Positions 1 through 11,257 of a DNA stretch of 25,146 nt are shown piece after piece. Numbering within the stretch: position 1 is the stretch's first letter; every line of letters starts with the position of its first letter. Both the position numbers and the translations under genes were made by a program. The stretch is from contig JH154711.1 of assembly GCA_000226015.1 (NCBI GenBank), positions 69,277 through 94,422 on the forward strand, given 5' to 3'. Under the pieces are notes generated by a model. The model saw only the letters and a program-made list of their open reading frames with translations, was not told the DNA's origin and searched no databases. Source of the DNA: Mnemiopsis leidyi (lineage: Eukaryota; Ctenophora; Tentaculata; Lobata; Bolinopsidae).

Positions 1-133
<133 letters not shown>

Positions 134-1939
134 GGAGTAAGTAAACTTGGGCGAGTGAGTGAGTAAGTGAGTAAGCTACTGAACACTGACATTTTTGTAA
201 GAAACTGCTTATTACTTGTAACCACATAGAGCTGTTTCCAATATTTTAAATTTCGTGCCGTATCGATCGCAAAAAAGCAGACATTGTAATGGTTGTAATA
301 CTTACAAAAACTATCAAGAATTATATTTACATTCAACTTCTACCACCTTTTTTAAAACTAAATCTCGATGAAACACAACAGGTTTAGAATTTAAAAACTT
401 CGCGTCTCGCCACCAATAATCCAAACTTACCTCACACAATCCTGCGTGTCTGCAGCACAAACATGATCAAATCCTAATGCCTTCTCTAAACAACCCACTT
501 TGTCTTTCCCCGTCATGATTTAACTTCTGAGTCAAATTCTAGTCCGGATTAAGCTTGTGCCCTCCCTCCTTCTCCCCCAGCATTAGACCTGACCTCAGCC
601 CAGACCGTGCTTTCAGCAGATAAACCTAATTTGTAACTCGCAAATTTAGCAACCAAAACATCACCACTACTTCCACTTTTCTTCTGATTTAGGCTTCATA
701 ATTTGATATTTGCGGGACGTGTCATACTTATATTTACGATAATTCTGGAGACTCTCGCCACCTGAAGTTTCTTCTTTATTCAGGGCCGTCATTTTTACTT
801 CGTCTGTAAGGCACCTGCAAAATTGTAAAAATTTAAGAAAAAATCTGTCGGTTATTAAAAAGTAAATGTTTTTAAAATTTCACAACGTAGCAGAAACTCG
901 AAAAAAAGAACAGTAAACTTTAATATATTTATGGAGCTTGTCTGAGGTGGATGATGTTGGCTAGGCAACAGACAGTTGGCCAGTAATACAATTATACTGA
1001 GTACTGATAACAGAGATAAAAGTTCCAGCTCGTCAGAACAGGACATAACTGTGCGAATTGGTCCGCATTGTTAAGCTTGATGGGAAATTTAGATAAGGTC
1101 GGAATGTGAAGGATATATTCTGTAGATGTGACGTGGTATCCTACCGGTCCTGATACAGTCTATCATGTAGAGTGTACTTGTTATTGTTAGTGTAATCACT
1201 ACAGCCATGTATTGTTTACTCCGTTTGTTTATCTCTGCGGTATGCACACATATATATAGTCGTCTCAACAAATTACAATGTCCATAAATGGCGGGGGTTT
1301 CCGATCATGCTAACGAAATTAACCCTCTAAATAACCCATTGTTATGCTTCTTTGGAAGACGTACTTCTACTCCGCTCCCTTGCCCACTTCCGATATTATT
1401 CCAGCCTCCTCGGATTTTCTCCATGTACTCCTTCTAATGGGCTTCCCGGGTCAAGATCTCTCTTTAGACGGGATATTTTATTGGGTAACTTTGGGAATTT
1501 TGACCCGAAAATGTTCTCCTGAATTACCGGAACTGGTTCTAGCGCTGATGGTGATAGAAATAGGATAAGGGACAAAGTGCCTGAATTGTTGATGACGTCA
1601 CCTTTGTTAAACCTAAGAGTTGGTTGATGTTGTCTGCCCTTATCTGTCGGCAATCTGTCACAGATCAAAAAACAGGATTAAGATCGATAAGGAAATTTAT
1701 TGTTCATTGTCTGCATAACCGTTACCCGATCATATATTTACTGGATCGATTTTCAAGATTATGTTCAATAATCATAGCTCACCCAGGAGTGTATTCATCA
1801 ATAAATTATGTCATGATCATTGGACGTTCAAACTTGGATAAAGATCGACTCTTTATCCCCACCAAAAAAATAATAATCTCACCCAATAATAATCTCACCC
1901 AATTCTAGACGAAAAACTAATAATCTCACCCAATTTCAG
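134..1939. other. No recognisable gene; AT-rich, intron-like
   Basis: No protein domain is recognisable in any frame. Open frames here (such as 1344-1568 on + and 1396-1668 on -) are short, overlap one another and resemble no family I know. The stretch is probably an intron of the SMURF-like gene or intergenic DNA. A good pyrimidine tract with AG at 579-580 was considered as an acceptor but is not supported by a convincing exon. Confidence 0.6.
1871..1933 (+). repeat. 16-bp repeat upstream of a splice acceptor
   Basis: The unit TAATAATCTCACCCAA occurs at 1871-1886, 1887-1902 and 1918-1933. The last copy runs straight into TTTCAG, the acceptor proposed for the exon at 1940. The repeats therefore supply the pyrimidine context of the splice site, which suggests local duplication of the branch/acceptor region. 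Confidence 0.9.
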
Positions 1940-2104
1940 ATCAGCATACGAGTACGCCCAGCTGGACAGAAGACGTGTAACGGAGCCCAACATAATCATG
2001 CGAACGGACAACTTGGCAAACAGACGACAGCACTATTTAAACCGGAGCTCCCTCCATCCCAACACTCCACAAGAGCTTTACGGACAATTCCCAGTTATTG
2101 GTGG
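1940..2104 (+). CDS. Candidate internal exon, possibly SMURF linker
   Basis: Between TTTCAG (ending 1939) and a GTAAAT donor at 2105, one frame (codons from 1941) is open for 54 codons. Its composition looks coding: it begins SAYEYAQLDRRR, is rich in R, N, Q and L, and includes TPQELYGQF near the end. An alternative donor at 2101 (GTGGGT) would leave one base over, which is the phase needed by the SMURF exon at 3717. It lies upstream of and in the same direction as that gene, so it may encode part of the variable segment between the C2 and WW domains. I recognise no domain in it, so assignment to SMURF rests on position, strand and phase only. Confidence 0.45.
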
Positions 2105-3716
2105 GTAAATACTAGAACAGTCTCGTCAGCTAGATGTTTTGTTTTCTGTTTTGTCTGTTTGTTTAACGAAGTCTCTGTTTTTCTCCTCCATGTAATGTCA
2201 TCCTGAGTTTAATTCTACTCAGTAATAAAGTGACATTTTGAAGCAGGTTATACCCGTGATTATTCCCTTGGGTCAGCTGTCAGCAATGTCGTCAGAGTGA
2301 TTTCAGTGATGGGATTTACCTAGTTGCTACTTATATTAAGATTTGAAGTTGAGTCCATATGACATGAAAAGACAGTGTTTCGTAGTTGTCTGTTTTATTA
2401 CATTTAAAACCGCAAAATGCTATAGGCCGATATAAAATTTAAACCATCCATTCATTCCTTCGTGCGTTTGTATGTGTGTATGTGTGTGTGTTTGTGAGTA
2501 GAACTTATGAAGTATACGATTGTGACCCTTCTTATTCAGGACTAGAGACCGATCTCTCGCAGTTCATAGGTATTATAATGCTGCCTTGCGTCTCTCATCA
2601 GATTATAAAAAACTTTCTTCGATCTTCTTTTTACTTCTCCTTTTTACTGCTCCAACTGCTGCACAATCAACTTATCGCCTTTTTGGGGTTTAGCGTAGTT
2701 TAGAATACTATTGAGAACTATGTCGGATATTCAGCATAATGTGGGATAAATAAAGCCGCCCGAGCGTCTTGGTTTTCAGCAAACTTTTCCCTATCTCTTT
2801 GCAAAGCTACTTCACACGCACACACACACACACACACACTTATACTGTGTAAAGGAGCTAGACTTCTGCTAAACTACTGTGTACCTAATTTGGGATGCAT
2901 GGCTAATTGCTCAAATTGCCCGGGGGCTGATTATCAAGCCCCATGACCACGCTTTAAAGAGCAACAACTTAGTTGATCTCCTGTTGTTCGAGTAACTCTT
3001 GCCTTAGCAACCGTCCCTAACAACCGCTCTTTAATTACGTGCCGTAGAGAAACTGCTGGGAGAATTAGTTGCAGATATTAGAATGTCGGCCAGCTCGTTT
3101 TCTGTTACCGGTACAGAATCAAAATGGTGCTAGTACCACCTTCTCCCTGATTCTACACTCTACAGACAAATGTTGTTGGGCAGATTTATTGGCTGACCAA
3201 ACTTGAAAGGCTTTAAGTTTGACCCAAGAGTTTCATTAGAGATTAGTGAAGCCTTGTTTTTGTGTTTCTAGCACCCCTCTCTCCAATTTGATGAACTCTT
3301 CGTCAAATTAGTGAACCTCAATATGGGACGCAATGCGTCAAAATTGTGCAAATGATGGAACGCGCGACGTGAATATTTTTGCTGGGAGTTGTGAAAACAT
3401 AGCAAACTTTTGCGCACGTTCGTGCGTTATTTGGCTGTGTAGAATCGTGTTTGTCCAATTTAATCTGGCTTTCCGCCAATTTTAAATGTCGTCCGGAAGG
3501 TTTTAAATGTTCAGCGGTCTTACAGTCTACCGGCTAAACTCTTCCGGCCACCATGAGCAGCATTCTAGCGCATCGACAATCTGTAATTCTTTCTCCCTCA
3601 ACTAAGAATATCAATATTCGTCAACTCTCTGCATCTGATGCGAAATGTCCTATATTTATCGTCTCAAAACATGACATCACAGTTCATATTTCCTTTATGA
3701 CAACACAACTTTTCAG
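2105..3716. other. No gene seen; intron-like, with CA repeat
   Basis: A short TG-rich tract lies at 2468-2496 and a CA run at about 2813-2839. No sequence encoding the expected first half of a WW domain (LPxGW/YE) was found, although the next exon seems to start in the middle of such a domain. The open frame 3553-3873 has a good Kozak context (CCACCATGA) but no resemblance to a known protein, and it overlaps the real exon in another frame. Confidence 0.6.
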
Positions 3717-6700
3717 TAAAATGTGTGACGCCAAGAGGTCAGGTCTATTACCACAACAGACTAACTGGAGCCCAGTCCTTCCACGATCCCCGGTTTCCGC
3801 GGCACATGCCCATTTCAGAAGAGCTGGGACCCCTTCCTCCCGGCTGGGAACTGAGAATGGCACCCAACGGTAGACCGTACTTTGTGGACCACAACACCAA
3901 GACGACACAGTTTAAAGATCCTAGAGTCGAGCAACTTGCACCAATCTCCCCTGAAAACAGGTTTGTCAGCATCTTTACACTATTTAGATTCTTATTCGTC
4001 GGGTATCTAAGTTTAACTGTCCTGTTAGATTGAATTTGCCCTTTTTCTTGGTGTAGCACGTTTATATTCCCACTTTTTTCTCCAAAAAACTACTTTTTTC
4101 CCAAAAAAATACATTCCAGTCGGTATAGAATGTTGCAGCATTTCTATAGTCGCCATAGGTAAGTAAGGAACCGTTTACATGTGTTACTCTCTAATTCACA
4201 CATAGAAACTTACTGATGTTTGTACCCTTGAAGCTCCTGATGAATCCGCTTTTTGTATCTTAGAAGTTCATGAAACTTTTAATTACGGACTATTACGGAA
4301 ACTGCTCATTCATTTGAATGCAAATTCTTGTGTCCAGCGATTTCTTGCAGATGAAGGAATTTCCTCGGTTAAATTTGCGTCTAAATACCGTATAGTATAC
4401 ATATCACTTATAGTACCTTGCAAGATAGCAACTTTCAAATCATTATGTATGCTGAATGTCTGAGCTGAACGCTTGATACATGTCAAACTAATTATCCCGT
4501 CTAGACATCACGCTGCGAGGAAGTCCCTACATAATCACGGCATGATCTTTTTGATGGGACTCAACTCAACTCCTATTGCATGTCAAGCAGTATCTCAACA
4601 TTCATTTGAAACTTGGCAATACGCCAAATCTTTTAAATGTATAGCTTGTTTCATCACTGCAAACAACACAAATCATGCAATGCTGATTTATGATATTCAC
4701 CTGAACTCCGATAACAAAAACCTAGAAGTACCCCCCTCACACTAACTGTATCACTAACTCTCCCCTACGTCCAGGACTCTGCCCGCCACGTACGTGACAA
4801 CGACAAACAGTCAGAGTAGTGCCGGGTCTCTGGGCCGGAACAGCACGATGGGATCCAATGGGATGGAGGGTAGGGGTTCCATCAACAGTATCGACACTTG
4901 TTCCACCCTGTCGTCAAACCTTCCACCTCCTTCTCCTCTTACCCCTGGCCCTGGTTGGTTTTGTCTCACGCAAGAGATATTTCATTGTCAAATTTTAAAT
5001 TACATACTGAATTTGACGACATTACACAGCAGAATGGCTTAGAAAAACGTTTTAAAAATTTTAAATACAGCATCAGTCTTGTAATACAGTCTTTTACTTC
5101 AGTTGTTACAACTATAAGCCCTGGACCACCACCTCTCTCCACCATCCCATCATTGGAACAGGTTGAACGAAACAGCGACCCCGCCCATCCCATCCTTCAA
5201 CCGAGCGATGAAAACCAACCTTCCAGCGATAATTCGAGTTCAATCCTGCAAAGGTAAGCCGATACAGTTGCAGATATTTTCGTAGATTTTTGTAAAACTT
5301 CTAAAAATTACTCCAATTTAGTCTAGTATTTCAAATATGCCGAGTACGATCGAATGCCAGAGTGAGGTTTTCGTCTGAGTTTTTTACGACAATTTATGAA
5401 ATTACTGATGTTAAATATCAAATTATAACTTCCGATTTTCCCAGGCCTCTGAACACAATCCCAACAAGTGAAGAACAAATGGCAATGATCAGAAACAAAC
5501 GAGGTCTGGTCCAAAAGCTGAAAATCCTGCGCTCAGAATTGGCAAAACTCCAGACACCGAGTGGGTATTGTAGAATCGAAGTAACCCGCGAGGAAGTGTT
5601 CGAGGATTCCTACCGAGAAGTTATGAGCCTGCGTGTGAGGGACCTCCGGAAACGTCTGATGATCAAGTTCCGAGGAGAAGAAGGTCTTGACTACGGAGGT
5701 GTGGCGAGGGAGTGGCTCTACCTGCTCTCCCACGAGATGCTGAACCCTTACTACGGGCTCTTCCAGTACTCCCGGGAAGACATCTACACTCTGGAGGTGA
5801 ACCCCAACTCCTCCATCAACCCCGACCACATCAGCTACTTCTACTTCGTCGGGAGGATAGTCGGTATGGCCATCTTCCATGGTCATTACATAGACGCCGG
5901 CTTTACTCTGCCGTTCTACAAGCAGCTGCTGGGAAGGAAGTGCACTGTGGAAGATATGGAGAATGTGGACCCTGCTTTCTACAAGAGTATGAAGTGGATT
6001 CTTGAGAACGATGTCTCTAGCATTTTCGAGGATCAGGTCAGTTTTAATTAAGTAAAATTTAAAATATTGCAATTTTGTTCTGTTTTGCATGCTCTCAAAA
6101 GTTCATCAAGACGTCCTGACTTGATTCAGTGGTTTTAACACAAAATTTTGAACAAATTTCTGGGGTCAAATTACTAACAAAATACTTCCTCAGACTTTCA
6201 CAATAGACCACGACTCGTTCGGCCGACACTGCGAGTACGAGCTTATGCCAGGTGGAAAGGAACAACGAGTTACAGAAAACAACAAGAAGGAGTATGTCGA
6301 TCTGTACGTTGAGTGGAGGTTGAAGAACGGCACTGAGCAGCAAACAGGTGCCCTCCAGAAGGGATTCTACGAGGTCGTACCTAAGCATCTCCTGTCAGGT
6401 GAGCACTTGTTGCGCGTATAATTCATGGTTTAGTGCGCCTTATTTCCCGGTACAAATTAGCTATACAAACTATATTATCGAAACTTGGTCTAGTTTCAAA
6501 GAGAACTTAGATTACTCGCCAATCGACGAATTCATTTAAAAACAATAACAGAGCAATATCCTCAGCATTTGACGAGAAAGAATTAGAGCTGATAGTCTGC
6601 GGACTGGGACACGTCGATATAGACGACTGGAGGGCTAACACCAAACTAAAGGGGTGCTCTCCCGACTCGAACATTGTCAAGTGGTTTTGGAAGGTTAGTT

Positions 6701-7479
6701 TTATATTAAGATTAGGGCAATTAAGATTAGGGCAATTAAAGATCTTGCTTTTACGAGTTTATGATATATTTAAGTTTATGGGTCCGACTATAGTTTTAGA
6801 TTACAGTTAACAGCTTCATTTTTCTTAAGTTTTGTTTAATAGTAATACATTTATCAAGATCGTCTTCTGAAATCTCTCAACTCCTAAATTCGCAGATAGT
6901 CGAAGAGATGGACAACGAGAAACGAGCCCGACTTCTCCAATTCGTTACCGGATCTTCCCGAGTTCCAATTTCCGGATTTTCTGGGTTGAGAGGCAGTTCG
7001 ACAGTCAATTCCGGACCTCGACCGTTCACGATTCATTTAGTGAATAGCATGAGCGGTGGCAGCTTGCCTAAAGCTATGACTTGGTACGGTACTTTTTCAG
7101 CCTCAACAGAATGACGATTTATGATATCTATATTCTCTTAATCCATCCTTCAAGTTTTAAGCGTCCTCTAATACCTCTTTTTTATCATAATTTCTAGTTC
7201 TACTTACACGCTGTCCGTAATTCAGCATTTCCATCTGTTTCATGACGAACTTTCCATCCAAAATTAAATTCTTGTAATTCAAAGCACTTTGATATCCCCT
7301 TGCTATACATCTCCTTGCTTTACATCCTTGCTTTATTGCCATAAACAATAAATATGAAACTGACGATAACTTCTTGCAGTTTTAACCGACTGGATCTACC
7401 GGAGTACGTCTCGTTCGAAGTGATGCGAAACAAGATCATCACGGCTATCGAGGAGACGATGGGTTTCAACGTGGAATGA
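3717..7479 (+). CDS. SMURF: SMURF-type HECT E3 ubiquitin ligase, 3' eight exons
   Basis: The exons I infer are 3717-3960, 4775-4953, 5103-5253, 5445-6036, 6194-6398, 6566-6693, 6896-7083 and 7380-7479. All introns are GT-AG and all phases match, giving 594 codons and a TGA. In order, the fragment encodes the back half of a WW domain ([10 protein letters not shown]...SFHDPR); a full WW domain ([10 protein letters not shown]...TTQFKDPR) with Phe for the second Trp, as in SMURF proteins; a Ser/Pro-rich linker (two exons, 4775-5253); and a complete HECT domain. HECT hallmarks are [34 protein letters not shown] and SNIVKWFWK. The catalytic cysteine lies in [16 protein letters not shown], and the chain ends FNVE. 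Family members ubiquitinate SMADs, BMP/TGF-beta receptors and RhoA in the cytoplasm and at membranes. The N-terminal C2 domain is not visible in the window. The donor at 4954 (GTTGGT) is weak but is the only choice that keeps the frame. Assignment to SMURF rather than other NEDD4-family ligases rests on TTQF and the overall HECT resemblance. Confidence 0.93.
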
Positions 7480-8518
7480 ACCATTCTCCGGACTAACTCG
7501 TACAGACGAAGTTTGATATAAGTCTTACTCTTAAGATTGAATATGACGTGAAATTTGATGAGCTAGAAAGGGTTGTGTGTGCAGTATCGCAGTTGGCCTG
7601 TAACTCGGTCAAGAGGGGTCAATGGTCATCTGAACTGTATTGCAGAGTTTATTTTTGCAGAACTAGCTTGAATTCAAATGACTTTTATTTTGAGCGGAGA
7701 CTCGTTAAACGAACCGAGCCTCGGTCGCTGACAGATGTAATATAGAAAATATTGTGCGCCTTGCGCCGCATTAATTTATTTCTTTTTATTGGGTACCAAT
7801 AACAACTTCGACTTCCAGTTAGAGGCAACATTCTCGATATTTTGTTTAACGCAAGAAAATATTTTATAATATATTTCATATTATATAATATTTTATTCCA
7901 TTTCTTATTTTATTTTGTTCTTTTTAAAATTGCTTTACAATATGTTTATTTCAAAATGCACGCATATTGATACAAATTCCTTCCACCAGAATTCCTGAAT
8001 CTTAATTGTAATTGATCTTTCAGTATCGCTTTAATTACCTTTCAAATGATTATTAAGACTTAACTTTTTTGAAGTTTTTTAATTGAAATAATTAAAGGTC
8101 CACGAAATATTTGTTTCATTGCCTTGCGCCAGCCTAATAGTTTGTTTTAAATTTAAAATAATATGAGAGTGATACATGAAGTACAGCATTTGTTTCAATA
8201 ATTTGAAGATTTAAGATCCCCGCATTGTGTTTTGTTCCGAACGGACTTACTTGCCTCATGACTGCATGAAATTTCGGTAATTTTTGTTTTAAAAGATTTT
8301 AAAAGAATGTCGGCAAGAATTTTTGATTTGTTATAATTACATACGAAAATGATTGATTATTTTATATTGAAATGTTGGTCTATCATTTGTAAATTTATGA
8401 AAAATGGAACGAACTTCTGTTCCTAATACTGTTCTCAACGCATTGCCTAACTAGAGGCTCTGTGTGTATAGAGAGAATAAAACAACTTTTTGCCTGGTTC
8501 TGCTCAAAAATGTTATTC
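7480..8518 (+). other. SMURF 3' UTR / convergent intergenic region
   Basis: This AT-rich stretch after the SMURF stop codon has no coding signal. An ATTAAA at 8091-8096 and an AATAAA at 8476-8481 on the plus strand are possible polyadenylation signals. Short open frames at 7548-7745 (+) and 7685-7879 (-) overlap each other and look accidental. Confidence 0.55.
8476..8481 (+). terminator. AATAAA, possible SMURF poly(A) signal
   Basis: This canonical hexamer lies about 1 kb downstream of the SMURF stop codon and 38 bp before the stop codon of the opposing gene. If used, the two mRNAs would be nearly or actually overlapping at their 3' ends. ATTAAA at 8091-8096 is the alternative. Confidence 0.35.
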
Positions 8519-9966
8519 TTATTCATGGATCCAGAAATTGAGACGATCTTCTCTCGCGCACACGTTGTACAAAACAACTTTATCGCCTATCACCCCATGT
8601 CCGCCTATTGGATGCCAACACAGTCCACTGCTGACATGCTGGATGTTTCCCTTCCCAGTAAACCTCCACCTGCTGTAAGAAACTCCGCAGGGACCCAGCA
8701 CTATTTCCATTTCGTTCCAGGTAGCATCTGTCTTGGAAGCCGGAACCAGACAATGCCCCGACACGTGTCTGATGTTTCCTTCCTCTGACGTGGACAAACT
8801 TCGGTCGTAACAGAATCTCAGCCGAGGTTCATTGAGTCTCGATGACAGGACTATTGCAGTTCCAGGTGGTGCGTTGGCTTTTCCGCCGAACGGGTGAACT
8901 GCCAAGCCTGATCCGTGTCTAAGATAGCCACACTCTGAAATAAAATTAAACATTAAGTAGTAACTGTAAAGTTATTAAACAATGATAGATTCTCATTTAA
9001 ATCATAATTTCAAGGCGTTTTTATTAATTGTTCGATAAAGATTCACACGAATTTGAAGAATTAAAGCAGATCAGAATTTTGAGTCTCACAGGGGTTAATT
9101 CCTTATCAAATAAACTTCAGCATCATACTGAGGATATCTCTTGGACCTTGGTTGATGATATCCCCTGATTGAGGATATCCCCTGATTGAGGATATTCCCT
9201 GATTGAGGATATTCTCTGATTGAGGATATCCCCTGATTAAGGATATTCCCCTGATTGAGGATATTCCCTGATTGAGGATATCCCCTGATCAAGCATTACC
9301 CCTGTTTAGAGGATATTCCCCTGATTGAGGATATTCCCTGATTGATGATATCCCCTGAATAAGGATTACCCCTGGTTGATGATATCCCCTGATTGAGGAT
9401 ATCCCCTAGATGAGGATATTCCCTGATTGATGATATCCCCTGATGGAGGATATTCTCGATTGAGGATATTCTCGATTGAGGATATTCCCTGATTGAGGAT
9501 ATTCTCTGATTGAGGATATCCCCTGATTGAGGATATCCCCTGATTGATGATATCCCCTGATTGAGGATTACCCCTGGTGGAGGATATCTCCTGATTGAGG
9601 ATATTCCCTGATTGATGATATCCCCTGATTGAGGATATCCCCTTGATTGAGTATATCCCCTGATTGAGTATATCTTCTGATTGAGGATATCCCCTGATTG
9701 AGGATATCTTCTGATTCCATCGCTTATAATAGAGATACTGAACCCATGATGGACTACCGCTGACCAGGGTGTATCATTTTTGGTCTTCACAATAAACACA
9801 TATTCATCACACTGTTTTGTATTTTGATATTTAAAATGTGGTATTTCTAATGATAAATAGACATAAAAAAATCAATATGTATATCCTTACTTTCGAGGCT
9901 CAGTTTGCCTGCTTGAACCAGGAAAATAACCGAAAAAAGGATCAACACTGATTTGTATTGAAACAT
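8519..9966 (-). CDS. Secreted three-repeat lectin-like protein
   Basis: There are two exons, 9966-9891 and 8934-8519, joined through a GTAAGG donor and a TTTATTTCAG acceptor. The junction restores a Lys codon (A|AG), giving 163 residues. Residues 1-19 (MFQYKSVLILFSVIFLVQA) form a clear signal peptide, and the intron falls just after it, at codon 26. The mature part is three related ~40-residue repeats: 27-66, 78-117 and 121-163. Each opens CGYLRHGSG, GNIRHVSG or GNIQHVSSG and closes RLRF, RWRF or RLNF. Repeats 1 and 3 share HP-x-GG, which repeat 2 has lost. Threefold repetition at this size suggests a beta-trefoil-like or lectin fold, but that is inference. I have an impression of this motif from predicted cnidarian secreted proteins and cannot name the family. 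The gene is complete at both ends and convergent with SMURF. No clear TATA box was seen upstream of 9966, and no strong poly(A) signal follows the stop codon on this strand. Confidence 0.82.
9128..9715. repeat. 17-bp minisatellite inside the lectin-like gene's intron
   Basis: There are roughly 34 tandem copies of a 17-bp unit close to GATTGAGGATATCCCCT, with variants such as GATGATATC and GAGGATTACC. It lies wholly within the intron 8935-9890. Because the period is not a multiple of three and the unit lacks minus-strand stops in any phase, long open frames (9095-9292, 9296-9799) appear. They read a 17-residue peptide repeat (GYPQSGDILNQGISSIR and variants) and are most likely artefacts. Confidence 0.95.
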
Positions 9967-10344
9967 GGTTTTTTAACCTAAAAAAGCACCAAGTGTGTTC
10001 TAATACTGTGGAGAATAGAGATAGAAAGTTCGTAAATGTTAATAACTATAAAAACTAAAAGTTCCCTTGAATGTTAAATAAGGCCAGGTACAAAGATAAT
10101 TCTGAAAAATGACATCCAATGATCACATGTTTTCTTTCAGGATCAGGGATCTGCTAAATTTCTCGCCTCTTTGTCCACTTCTAATTGATGACAGGTATAA
10201 CGCACTCTTCACTTCCAGTTTTATCTATCGTCTTATCGATTATATTTATAAATGTTGATTGTTGCCTTGCAGTTGTTGACCACTAGTAGTTGTTAAGTCT
10301 GTATTCTTAGAAGTATTTTCAGTTTCACTTTATTATAACAATAT
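9967..10344. other. Upstream region of the lectin-like gene; no gene
   Basis: This AT-rich DNA lies upstream of the minus-strand start codon at 9966 and presumably includes its promoter. No TATA box in suitable position or other element could be identified with confidence. Confidence 0.5.
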
Positions 10345-10635
10345 ATGTCTTCTCGCGGTGATCAGCTGGTGATATTTACTGATATTTGCCATTTTCCCGA
10401 CAGAACCATGAACAAGAACAGCAACATTGGTCAGCAGGTGTTGCCTACCATAACTCTTTACCAATGCCATTTATTGAAATTCTTATCCAAACGGTGCAAA
10501 GTCAAACTTTACAATTTGAAGTTAGCACCATATGTCGTGGACCTGATGCAGGAATTCGACGAAATGATTGCTGAACTTGAAGGAATGCAATTTTCTAATC
10601 ATAAGTATTCTATATCATGGTATAATATGGTCTGA
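10345..10635 (+). CDS. Unrecognised 96-codon open frame
   Basis: An uninterrupted frame from an ATG has an acidic, helix-like stretch (DLMQEFDEMIAELEGMQFSN) at about residues 66-85. A second frame (10386-10574, PFIEILIQTVQSQTLQF) is open over the same DNA. A CAG at 10400-10402 (CCGACAG|AACC) could be an acceptor, so this may be an exon or a pseudogene fragment rather than a whole gene. It lies just left of repeat copy A. I recognise no family, and two overlapping open frames weaken the case for either. Confidence 0.2.
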   Translation: MSSRGDQLVIFTDICHFPDRTMNKNSNIGQQVLPTITLYQCHLLKFLSKRCKVKLYNLKLAPYVVDLMQEFDEMIAELEGMQFSNHKYSISWYNMV

Positions 10636-11000
10636 TAGTCATGGTATAAAAAATATTCAGTCTGACAGCAGGTTGTTTTTACTATTTGAATTTCATGAAG
10701 TAAATGTTATGTACCGCTCTTTATTGCTTCACATGTTATGTCCCTAAATTTGGTCTTCACTTGTTAATGTACTGGATTATTGCAATGCGGAGTTTTAAAT
10801 GTACAGTGGAGCTTTTAAAATGACAGGTAGGAGTGCGGTAGAGCTACTAAGTGCAGATGTTATGCACCTAGGCCGGTAGCTATTATAATGTAGTTTTAAG
10901 TAATGTTCGAGGTAATATTTAATACTGAGGCAATGTCGTTGAGTACGGATGTAATGTACTGCAATAATGAGTTCATGTCACAATGGCTCTAGGCCTATTA

Positions 11001-11006
11001 TTTATT
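11001..11006 (-). terminator. AATAAA on minus strand, copy A
   Basis: The minus strand reads TATAAATAAATAATAGG here, holding a canonical AATAAA. The same motif occurs in copy B at 19946-19951. It lies downstream of the minus-strand splice junctions and could be the poly(A) signal of that transcript. The overlapping TATAAATA could instead be read as a TATA box. Confidence 0.35.
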
Positions 11007-11017
11007 TATAGGGCTCC

Positions 11018-11257
11018 TTGGCCCAGAGACCATGTCGTGTAACTTTAGTATGTGATTTACTTTCATTGATCATTTTTCGGGACGTAGAGACACTCAGGGC
11101 TAGGTTCGAACCTCGACTCCGGAATTTGCGACTTAATTTCATATCAATTCGAGAAGTAGGTATTTTGATTGAAATGCGTAGTTTTAGGTTAGATTTAGTT
11201 ACATATCGGTGGTTGACACAAGATGAACAGTTCATGAGAAGGTTACTAAATAATTAA
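11018..11257 (+). other. Short plus-strand open frame within copy A, probably chance
   Basis: 79 codons are open from a TTG. The matching frame in copy B (19963-20157) is cut by TAG after 64 codons. Between the copies I count three silent and four amino-acid-changing differences, including the stop, so protein-level constraint is not shown. The minus strand is also open here (11002-11235). I treat this as non-coding repeat DNA. Confidence 0.3.

Noticed and set aside
581..632. Possible 52-bp exon after a long pyrimidine tract ending CCCCCAG
   Set aside because: The acceptor is good, but the short encoded peptide matches nothing and the donor (TTTGTAACT) is poor.
2538..2567. Possible microexon between TTATTCAG and GTATTA
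   Set aside because: The phase does not connect the exon at 1940 with the one at 3717, and no WW sequence is encoded.
3553..3873. 106-codon frame with a good Kozak context
   Set aside because: It overlaps the genuine SMURF exon in another frame and shows no domain.
5533..6090. 185-codon minus-strand open frame
   Set aside because: It is the antisense shadow of the main HECT exon.
8462..8788. Plus-strand frame of 108 codons
   Set aside because: It is antisense to the lectin-like gene's second exon.
9296..9799. 167-codon minus-strand open frame
   Set aside because: It is a by-product of the 17-bp minisatellite and sits inside an intron.
11025..11115. tRNA-derived SINE with A-box-like TGGCCCAGAG and B-box-like GGTTCGAACC
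   Set aside because: The boxes are farther apart than usual, the B box is damaged in copy B (GTTTCGAACC), and no tRNA-like fold or tail is seen.
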